Source of the DNA: UBA8199 sp964507045
GTDB taxonomy: Bacteria; Verrucomicrobiota; Verrucomicrobiia; Limisphaerales; UBA8199
Assembly: GCA_964507045.1 (NCBI GenBank)
Contig: CAZDOO010000011.1
Coordinates: forward strand, 26,798 to 90,797
Direction: 5' to 3'
Length of the DNA: 64,000 nt
Positions 30,961-40,200 of this stretch are shown here, piece after piece. Below the pieces are notes generated by a model. It saw nothing but the letters and a program-made list of their open reading frames with translations. It was not told where the DNA came from and made no database searches. Both the position numbers and the translations under genes were made by a program. The first letter of the stretch is position 1. Every line of letters starts with the position of its first letter.

Positions 30961-33927
30961 ATGAACCCGGACTCTCCTATAGACCCGCGCTCAGCCCTCG
31001 AGGCCAGCCTCACCGCGCTGCTGCTGGGCGAGCTGCCGCACGACCAGGCCGCCGCCCTGCACCAGAAGCTGGCCCAGGACCCCGAGCTGGCCAAACTTTA
31101 CGAGCGGCTCAAGCAGACCATTAACCTGGTGCGCGAAACCGTCGCCACCCCCGCCGAGCAGGCAGCCGAACCGTTGCTTCCCCTCCGGCTCGAAGAGCGC
31201 CGCCGCCAGAAGCTGCTCCAGCATCTTAAGACTGTCGCGCCCGCGAAGTTCGACCGCCCGCGCCGCCGCTGGAGGCTCACCCTTGTCGAGGTGGTGGTCG
31301 TGGTCGGATTGATCGCAATCCTGACGGCGCTTTTGTTGCCGCCGTTGGCGAAGGCGAAAGTGAAATCGCGGAGCCTTGCGCTGCGCAGCTTTTCACTGTC
31401 AAAGGACGCAGAGTCTGCCGCGTCCGCGAAGCCGATGGCGCTCAACACGATAGACGATTTCGCCCACAGTCAGGACGGCCGCATGGAGCGGTATGCGTCA
31501 AGAGGCGAAGCTCGCCGGGGGCGCGTGCCGCTCGTGCCACGCGCTGAGGTGGCCCCGCCGCCGCCCATATCCGCGGGCGCCGCCATCGTCCTGCCCCAAT
31601 CCACCGAGCTGGCCGATGCCAATACAGCGGCCACTGTCACCTACAGCCCGCCAGCCGGGTCCCCAGAGTCAGCGACAACCAGAGGTTATTATGACGATTC
31701 GGTCGTCCAGGCTGGCGGCGTGAGGGGTGGTGCGGCTTACGGCGCTTTCAAAGCCGGGGACGAGCTGCTGATGGCAAAGAAGGCGCCAACAGGAATTCCA
31801 ATGCCCGGCGCTGCGGTCTCAGGAGCGCTTCCCTCTGAACTGCCGTCGGTCGGGTTTGGCTTGAAGTCGAGTCAAGCCGCGGGGGTGGGTGAGACGGCCC
31901 GCGAAAGCCTCGCGACCGCTGATTGGGGTGCCGCCGCCGCGGGCGCCGGGAGCCGGAAATACCAATCCACTCTCGGCGATGTGCCCATGCAGGGCCGGCT
32001 CTATCGCCAAGCGGGAGAAGGGGTGGCGAACGGCGGCCAATTGAAGGTCGAAGAGAAGTCCAAAGGCATGGAGTTGGCCTACCCGCGCTCGCCAGCACAG
32101 GAGCAGCCGACCATTACACTGAATGTGAATGGCATCAGCGGCACAGATCAGAAGATACTCCAACTCGCCGAGGCGAAGCGGGAATTGAATGAGCAGCAAC
32201 GCTTCCGCCAGATCCTCGACGCGAAGATTGCCCAAGAGAAGATAGACACAGAGATTCCCAAGACCGCGATGGTTGACATCGTGGACAAGGCGGTGCCAGC
32301 CTCCGCTTCAAGCTCCACATGGTGGGATAAGATTCGCGGCAAGCCAGCCGAGTATCAGAGCACCGCTCGCGTCAAAATTGAGTCTGACCAATCGCAGTTG
32401 TCCAAGGACTCCGTTAAGGCGCTGGAACAACGGTTTGCGGGGCAAGAGCAAAAGGTCCGCGAGACGCAGAAGCAAGTGGACGCTCTGCGCGAGGAGCGCA
32501 ACAAGGCCAATACCGTGGCGAGTGCCGCCAGCCCGTCGCCGGTGACGGCATCGGATGCGGCCCCAGCCAAACCCGCTTCTCCGCCCCCTGTGCCCCAGCC
32601 CGAAGTCCAGACCGGCGACAATCCCTTCTCCACCTTCTCGCTCAACGTCAGCGATGTGTCGTTCAAGCTGGCTGCGGCGAGCCTGGAGAAAGGCGTCCTG
32701 CCCGAAGTGGCCTCGGTGCGCAGCGAGGAGTTCGTCAACGCCTTCGATTACCATGACCCGGAGCCCCCGGCGGGCGTGCCGGTCGCGTTTGCCTGGGAGC
32801 GGGCGCGCTATCCCTTGGCCCAGAACCGCGACCTGCTCCGCTTCTCGATCAAGACCGCCGCGCGCGGCCGCCAGCCGGGCCGGCCCCTGAACCTCGTGCT
32901 GCTGCTCGACAACTCCGGCTCGATGGAACGCGCCGACCGCGTGCGGATCATCCGCGAAGCCCTGCGCGTGCTGGCCGGCCAGCTTCAAGCGCAGGACAAG
33001 TTCAGTGTTGTGACCTTCTCGCGCACTTCCCGGTTGTGGGTGGACGGCGTGCCCGGCAACCAGGCCGCGCAGGCGGTGGCAGCGGTCGGCGGCCTTACCC
33101 CGCAGGGCGGCACCAATTTGGAAGAAGCCATGAGCCTCGCCTATCAGGCCGCCCAGCGGCATTACCTGGCCAACGGCATCAACCGCGTCGTGCTCCTCAC
33201 CGACGGCGCGGCCAACCTCGGCAACGTCGAGCCCGAGGCGCTCAAGCAGCAGGTCGAGGCCAACCGCAAGCAGGGCATCGCGCTGGATTGCTTCGGCATC
33301 GGCTGGGAAGGCTACAACGACGACTTGCTGGAGGTCCTCTCCCGCAACGGCGATGGCCGCTACGGCTTCGTCAACACGCCCGAGGAAGCGGCGACGGAGT
33401 TTGCCGGCCAGCTCGCCGGCGCGCTGCGCGTGGCCGCCTCCGACGTCAAGGTGCAGGTCGAGTTCAACCCCGCCCGTGTGACCGCCTACCGCCAGATCGG
33501 CTACGCGAAGCATCAGCTCACCAAAGAACAGTTCCGCGACAACACCGTGGACGCCGCCGAGATCGGCGCCGCCGAATCCGGCAACGCCCTCTACGTCATC
33601 GCCGTGAACCCCGCTGGTGACGGCCCGCTCGCCACCGTGCGCGTCCGCTACAAGGTCCCCGGCACGACCGATTATCGCGAGCAGGCGTGGCCTGTCCCCT
33701 GCACCGGCAACCCGCCGGCCCTGGAGCAAGCCAGCCCCGCCCTGCGCCTGGCGGCCACTGCCAGCGCCTTCTCCGAATGGCTGGCCGCCAGCCCCTACGC
33801 CGCCGAGGTCACCCCCGATCGCCTGTTGAAATATCTCAACGGCGTACCCGCCGTCTATGGCGCCGACGCCCGCCCCGGCAAACTCGAATGGATGCTCCGC
33901 CAGGCCAAGAGCATCTCCGGGAGGTAA
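30961..33927 (+). CDS. Membrane-anchored vWA protein, YfbK-like, with anti-sigma-like N-terminus
   Basis: The 988-residue protein begins with an acidic cytoplasmic region (1-100; SALEASLTALLLGELP) resembling anti-sigma N-termini. One membrane span follows (106-130, LTLVEVVVVVGLIAIL). That span reads like the pseudopilin hydrophobic segment of Verrucomicrobiota type II secretion/DUF1559 proteins, but lacks the usual Gly before Phe-Thr. A low-complexity region with a coiled coil (about 395-520) leads to a YfbK-type N-terminal domain (about 553-640), a vWA domain with the MIDAS motif DNSGSM (about 653) and a DUF3520-like C-terminus. The MIDAS would bind a ligand or partner in the periplasm. Position after an ECF sigma factor suggests signal transmission to it. 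The start lacks a visible ribosome binding site. Confidence 0.85.
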   Translation: MNPDSPIDPRSALEASLTALLLGELPHDQAAALHQKLAQDPELAKLYERLKQTINLVRETVATPAEQAAEPLLPLRLEERRRQKLLQHLKTVAPAKFDRPRRRWRLTLVEVVVVVGLIAILTALLLPPLAKAKVKSRSLALRSFSLSKDAESAASAKPMALNTIDDFAHSQDGRMERYASRGEARRGRVPLVPRAEVAPPPPISAGAAIVLPQSTELADANTAATVTYSPPAGSPESATTRGYYDDSVVQAGGVRGGAAYGAFKAGDELLMAKKAPTGIPMPGAAVSGALPSELPSVGFGLKSSQAAGVGETARESLATADWGAAAAGAGSRKYQSTLGDVPMQGRLYRQAGEGVANGGQLKVEEKSKGMELAYPRSPAQEQPTITLNVNGISGTDQKILQLAEAKRELNEQQRFRQILDAKIAQEKIDTEIPKTAMVDIVDKAVPASASSSTWWDKIRGKPAEYQSTARVKIESDQSQLSKDSVKALEQRFAGQEQKVRETQKQVDALREERNKANTVASAASPSPVTASDAAPAKPASPPPVPQPEVQTGDNPFSTFSLNVSDVSFKLAAASLEKGVLPEVASVRSEEFVNAFDYHDPEPPAGVPVAFAWERARYPLAQNRDLLRFSIKTAARGRQPGRPLNLVLLLDNSGSMERADRVRIIREALRVLAGQLQAQDKFSVVTFSRTSRLWVDGVPGNQAAQAVAAVGGLTPQGGTNLEEAMSLAYQAAQRHYLANGINRVVLLTDGAANLGNVEPEALKQQVEANRKQGIALDCFGIGWEGYNDDLLEVLSRNGDGRYGFVNTPEEAATEFAGQLAGALRVAASDVKVQVEFNPARVTAYRQIGYAKHQLTKEQFRDNTVDAAEIGAAESGNALYVIAVNPAGDGPLATVRVRYKVPGTTDYREQAWPVPCTGNPPALEQASPALRLAATASAFSEWLAASPYAAEVTPDRLLKYLNGVPAVYGADARPGKLEWMLRQAKSISGR

Positions 33928-34267
33928 ACCCTCGCAAGGAGCCCCCGATGCCCCCCTCCCATTTGGAAACCGCCCCGATTGAAATGAACAAGACCAATCA
34001 GCGCGCATCCAAGAGCCTGTTTAACAAACCAGACTGGGGAGGGCGAGCGTCCTCGCGAGCCCTGACTTCGGTCCCTTCCCCCAGAACATTTGGGCTCGCG
34101 AGGACGCTCGCCCTCCCCAATAGGCATTTTCAAACAGGCACTAATAGATCGCCGCAAAGCCGGGGCGGCACCGCGGCCCTGAGATGGCCGGGGGACCGTA
34201 TCAGGCGCGGCGCAGCACCCATTCCCCCTGCCAGCAAGTTTCACTCTAAATCCCATACGGCGATACT
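33928..34267. other. Gap before the giant membrane protein
   Basis: The 340 bp contain one family A hairpin (34036-34118) and no gene I can support. Its length argues that the giant gene has its own promoter or is expressed through a long leader. Confidence 0.5.
34036..34118. repeat. Hairpin repeat, family A (perfect 27-bp stem)
   Basis: Arms 34036-34062 and 34092-34118 are exact complements around a 29-nt loop (TGACTTCGGTCCCTTCCCCC...). An outer pair, GCCTGTTTAA on the left and AAACAGGCAC on the right, extends the repeat. The loop matches the copy at 23798-23869. Confidence 0.95.
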
Positions 34268-37200
34268 ATGAAGAAGATCCTCTCCCCACTCGGCCTGTTC
34301 CTGTTCATGACGGCGGCATACGCGGCGACGAATCCTCCGGCCGCCACGATCACGCTCACTGACTTCAAGCTGGTCGGCGACCTGAGCGGCGACCAGGCCT
34401 CCTTCACCCTCACGGCGACCGCGCAGGTCGAGGACGCCAGGGGCGGCACGCTCGATCTGCTCTCCGGCGCGGTCGCGCTCACCGACGCGCCGGCGCAGCC
34501 GCAGTGGCGCATCCGGGTGGAGGGGAACCGTTACGTGGCCGTGTTCGACCACGGCGGCAAGTTCCCGCTCCAGCTCAAGTTCACCGCCGCTGTCCGCCGC
34601 AACGAGCCCTGGAAGGCGGTAGAGTTCCGCGTCGCGCCGAGCCTGCTGCAGCCGCTGGTGTTGCGGGGGCTGGGCGCCGATGCGCAGTTCGAGTTTCCCG
34701 GCGCGGCCCGGTTTGAGCGCAAGGGCGCCGACTTCACCAGCTACCTGCCGTCGGACGGCGCGGTGAAGCTGGCGTGGAAAGAGGCGCGGACGGCGGCCGA
34801 GGGCAAGCTGTTCTATGCCGCCGAGATGCTCGCGCAGATCAGTGTCAGCCCCGGCCTGATGCGGCAGGTGGCGCTGGTGGACTTCAAAGTGATGCAAGGC
34901 GAGGTGAGCCGCGTGTCGCTGCTCCTGCGCGGCGCGGGCGAAGTCACGCGGGTGCAGGGCGACCAGGTGCTGGCGTGGAATGTGGAGCCCGCCATTGGCG
35001 GGAGCGCGGACATTCCTGTCCGCCAGGAGGGCAAGAGCGGGGAAGCGGACAAGAATGTCCGCGCTCCCGGGGAACGCCGGCTCATCCTGCAGTTGAACCA
35101 GCCCCAGAAAGACCAGTTCTCCGTGCAGGTGCAGATGCAGACCCCGCTGGGCGCGTTCCCGCAGGCGGCGGACGCGGTGCGGTTGCGGCCCGAAGGCGCA
35201 ACGCGCTTTGCCGGCTGCTACCGCATCGTCAACGAGGGCGCGGTGCGGCTCGAAGTCGTGCAGGCCAGCGGGCTGTCGCAGATATCGCCTGAGCAGTTTC
35301 CCGAGAGCGACGCCACCCGCGCGGCGCTGCGCGCCACGGGCAGCCAGCGGTTCGCCTACCGCTTCTCCGGCGGGGACTTCGCCCTGCGCATCCAGGCGGA
35401 CCAAATCCAGCCCGAGCTGAGCGTGTCGCAAGTGCTCGCCTATCACCTGGGCGAGAGCGAGCTGGCCATAGACAGCGAGATCGAGCTGGACATCCGCGAA
35501 GCGCCGCTGCGCGAGCTGCTGTTGCGCGTGCCCCGGGGCTACGCCATCGCGCGCCTCAACGCCTCGGGCTTGAGCGATTACTTCCTGCGCGAGCCGGCCG
35601 GCCAGCCCGACAGCGAGTTGCGGCTGGTGTACGCGCAGCCGGTCTCGGGCCGGCAGGTGGTGCAGTTGCGCCTCGAATGCAACAAACCGCTCGACGAGCC
35701 GACGTGGACCCTGCCCCGCCTCGAGGTTGTCAAAGCCAAGTCCGTCCGCGGCAACCTGGCGGTGGCGGCGGATGCGGGCTTTCGCCTGACCGCCGAGCGC
35801 ACGCAGGGCCTGACGGAGATCGCCACCGCGTTCTTCCCGCGCAAGGTGCCCGGCATCCAGACCGCCTTCCGCCTGAGCGACCCGGCGTGGCAAGCCGCCC
35901 TGCGCGTCGAGCGCCTGCCGCAGACCGTGCAAGCCGACGCGCTCAACCTGTTCTCCATCGGCGAGGGCGTTGCCTACGGCAGCAGCCTGATCAACTACGT
36001 GGTTTCCGGCGCGCCGGTGTCGGCCTTCAAAGTCGAGTTGTCCGGCGAATACCCCAACGTCGAGTTCATCGGCAAAGACATCCGCAACTGGCAGAAGACC
36101 GGCGGCGGCTACGTCGTGCAACTGCACACGCCGGTCTCCGGCGCCTACACGCTGCTGGCGACCTACGAGCGGCCCTTCAAAGCCCAGGGCGAGACGCTCA
36201 GCTTCACCGGCGCGCGCCCGCTGGACGCGCAATCCGAGCAAGGCTACACGCTCATCATCAGCGCCTACCAGTTCCAGGTGAAGCCCGCCGCGGTCTCCTC
36301 CGGCCTGCTCCCGCTCGAAACCGGCGAAGTGCCGCCCGAATACCGGCTCTTCTTTGACGCGCCCCTCCTCGCCGCCTATCGTTACACCGTGCGCCCATTC
36401 GACCTGCAGCTCGCGCTGACGCCGCTGGCGCAGGGCGACTCGCTCAGCCAGGTCGTGGACCGCGCGTCGCTCACCACGCGCATCTCCAAGGAAGGCCAGG
36501 TCCTGACCGATGTCCGCTACTTCGTGAAGAGCCGCGGCAACCCGCACTTCCGCCTCACGCTGCCGCCCGGCACACAACTCTGGTCCGCCGCCGTCAACGG
36601 CACCGCCGTGGTGCCGGTGACCGACGCCCAGGCCAATCTCATCCCCCTGCCGCAGCATGCGGACCCCAATGCCGTCCTGACGCTCGACCTGAAACTGGCC
36701 GGGACCAACGACCCGAAACTCGTCACCGTGGCCGCGCCCATCGTCAATGCGCCCGTGATGCTCGCCGAGTGGAAGCTGGAGCCCGACACGGGCCGGCGGC
36801 TGGTCTATCGCCACGGCTCGCTCACCCCGGCGGGCGGCATCCCCGATGTCTCCGGCTTTGCCGGGCTGGCGCGGATGTTCACCGGCAGCGCGAGCCGCCG
36901 CGCGTTCACCGCGTTGTTCGCCTGCCTGGGCTTGATGGCGCTCGCCCTGCTGATCTGGCGCGGGACAGTTCAAGCGAATCCCTGCCGGCTCAGCACCCGC
37001 CATCTCTCGGGCCTTTTGCTCGGCTTGCTGGCGGTCGTGCTGGCTGCTGTTGCGTTCACCGGCCTGGTGGGCCAGGCGCAAGACCAGGCGCGCTCCGTGC
37101 CGCGTGACGTGACCTTGCTGGCCCCGGTCCAGCAAGCCGGCAGCACCTTGACCGTCGAGGTCGCCAACGTCGCGGACAAAACCTCGGTGCTGGCGCTGGC

Positions 37201-40200
37201 TCGCTGCGCCTGGCCCGCGCTGCTGGCGCTGGCAGTGTGGGGCTTCGGCTGGATCTCCAATCGGCAGGGCTCGAAGATGTTGGGCTGGATTATCGGCTGG
37301 ACGCTGCTGGCGTGGGCGGCTTTGCGTTGTCCGAACGGCGCCACCTTCTTCCTGGCGGTGTTTGCGGCCTTCCTCCTCTTGCAAGTAGTAGTTCCGGCGC
37401 TACGCCGACTTTGGCAGCTCCCGTCCCGCCCGCAAGATGCCTCGCCGCCGACTGCGCCCACCGGCGCCGCGCCCGCAGCCACCGCACTGCTGGCCGGCGC
37501 GCTGGTTTGGCTGACCTGGTGCGGCACCGCTTTCGCGGCGGCGCCTCCCGCCAAAGCCTCGCCCCTGGCCCAGTCCGTGATTCAGGACATCCGGGTGGAG
37601 GACAAGTTTGCGCTGGCCACCGCGAAGCTCCGCTGGCAGGCCGAGAAAGGCGACTTGCTCCCCTTGCTCTTCGAGCCGACGGTCCTGACGCACACGGACT
37701 ACCCCACCAACGCGCTCAAGCTTGTCGCCGCCCCGGTGGGCGAACGCGCCGCCCGGCAGTTGCTCGCCCAGAAGAGCGGCGTTTTCAATATCACCGTGCA
37801 ATACGAGCTGCCCGTGGCGAAAACCGACGCCGAAAGCAGCTTCGTCCTGCCGGTGCCCTTTGGCGTCGTCAACCGCCTCAGCCTGACCCTGGTCAATCTC
37901 GACGTGGACGTGCTCTCGCCGCAGGCGGTCGCCGTCCAGCGCGACACCGTGGGCAGCAACACCGTCGCCACGCTCGTGCTCGCCCCCGCCGCCGACACCC
38001 GCATCGCCTGGAGACCGCGCAGCCGCGATGTCAAACGCGAGAAGCCGGTCTTCTACGCGGACATCACCCAGCTCTACGCCCCCGCCGCCGGAGTCATCGA
38101 AGGCGCGCATTACGTCTCCATCCGCCCGGCGCAGGGCGAGTTGGGCGAACTGATCCTCGACGTGCCCGCCGGCGCCACCATCACCGACGTGCTCGATCCG
38201 GCTCTGGCGTCGTCGGACACCGCGAAAGCCGCCGCCCCGCCCCTGGTCTCCCTGTGGCGTTTCGACCCCGACACGCGCAAGCTCCGGGTGACGCTGAACC
38301 CGGCGCAGTCGCGGCCATTCGCCTTGCTGCTCCGCTCGCAAACGGCGACGGGGCCGCTGCCTTGCGAGCAGTCCGTGGGGCTGATCGCGGTGGACAGCGC
38401 CGCCAGCCAGATCGGCCTGCTCGGCGTGGCCACCGGCAACGAGGTCCAGCTCGATGCCGTCAGCGCCGAACCCTTTGCCCCCATTAACCTTGAGGATTAC
38501 CCCGCCAATGTCGTGCCCGCGCTCCAGGCGCAAATCCCCGGCCTTACTCTGAGGCGCGCCTTCCGCTATTCCGACATCAAGGCCGCCGCTTCCCTGAAGG
38601 CGTCCGCCGTCGAGCCCGATGTGCGCGTCGAGACCCAGGACACCGTCTCGCTCGGCGAAGACCGCACCGTCCTCGCCGCCGACGCCACCGTCAACATTAC
38701 CCGCGCCGGCATCTTCCGCCTCAGCTTCGTCATGCCCGCCGGCTACGATGTCGAGTCCATCAGCGGCGCGGCGCTGACGCATTGGACCGAGCTGAAGAGC
38801 GACGCGGGCCGCGTCATCACGCTGCACCTGCGCGGCAAGACCGAAGGCGAGCAGAAGTTCGCCATCAGCCTGGCCGGGCCCGGTGTCAAGGCCACCAACG
38901 CGTGGACCGTGCCGCAACTGGTCCTGCGCGAGGCCGGCAAACAGCAGGGCACGCTGCTGCTGGTGCCCGAGCAGGGCTTGCGCCTCCAGATCGTCACCCG
39001 CGACGGCTTGACCCAGCTCGATCCGCAGAAGTCCGGCATCCGGCAGAAGGGTGTGCTGGCGTTCCGCGTGCTCCAGGCGCCGTGGAACCTCGTGCTGGGC
39101 TTGGAGCAGGTGGACCCGTGGATTCAGGTCACCAGCCTGCAGCAGGCGACTGTCAACGAGGCCCTGGTCAAGGTCGCCGCCAACTTGCAGTATCAGATCG
39201 AGAACACCGGCCTGAAGGTGTTCCACGTTTTCGCGCCCACCAACGCCGAAGGCCTGCGTTTCCAGGGCGAGCAGGTGGCTGATTTCCTGCCCGTGCCCGG
39301 CGCGGTCACCAACGGCTTGCAGGAGTGGGAAGTGAAACTGCACCGGCGCGTGATCGGCTCCTACCTGCTCCAGGCCGCTTACCAGACGCCCGTGCCGGAG
39401 CACGCGACTGAGACCGTTCTGCGCGGCCTGCAAGCGGCCGGCGTGAACCTCCAGCGCGGATTCGTCACCGTGCAGGCCGGTGGCCGCCTGCAGGTGCGGG
39501 TGGACGCGCTGCCCGTCGCGCTGCAACCCACCGAGTGGCAGAGCATCCCGCGGGCGCTCCAGCAAAACCTGCCCGCCGCCCCGGCCAACTTCGCCTACCG
39601 CCTGGTCGAGCCCGCCTTCCAGCTCCCCTTGCAGCTCGAACGGCATGAGGCGGCCCGGCTCCTGCCCGCCCGGGTCAACAACATCACCCTCACCTCGGTC
39701 ATCTCCGACGATGGCGAAATGCTAACCCAGGTGCGCCTGGAGATGGTTCCCGGCGACAAGCGCCTGCTCAACCTGACGCTGCCCCGGGACGCGCGTTTCT
39801 GGTTTGCCTTTGTCAACCAGGGCGGCGTGTGGCCCTGGCGCGAGGGCGACCGCATCCTCATACCCCTGGAGCAGCAGTCCCGCGGCGATAAAGCCATCCC
39901 GGTGGAAGTCTTCTATAGCGCGCGCGTCGGCTCGGCCCGGGGTCGCGCGCTGGACTTGGCGCTGGTGGCGCCCAAGTTCGACCTGCCGCTCGAGAACCTC
40001 ACCTGGCGCATCTCCCTGGGTGACAAGTGGCGCCTCAAGGACTGGACGGGCTCGCTCCAGTTGCAGCAGGATGAAATCGTCGCGACCGCCGCCACGGTGG
40101 ACCTGCAAACGTACCTCCAGGGTGAGGCCACCCAGCAACGCGAGCGGACCAAAGAAGCCGAGCAATACATGGCGGTTGCCAACAGCGCCCTGCAGCAGGG

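Noticed and set aside
34241..37384. 1047-residue minus-strand open frame opposite the giant gene
   Set aside because: It is a high-GC shadow frame rich in Arg, Gly, Gln and His with no domain pattern; the plus strand has signal peptide, membrane spans and internal homology.
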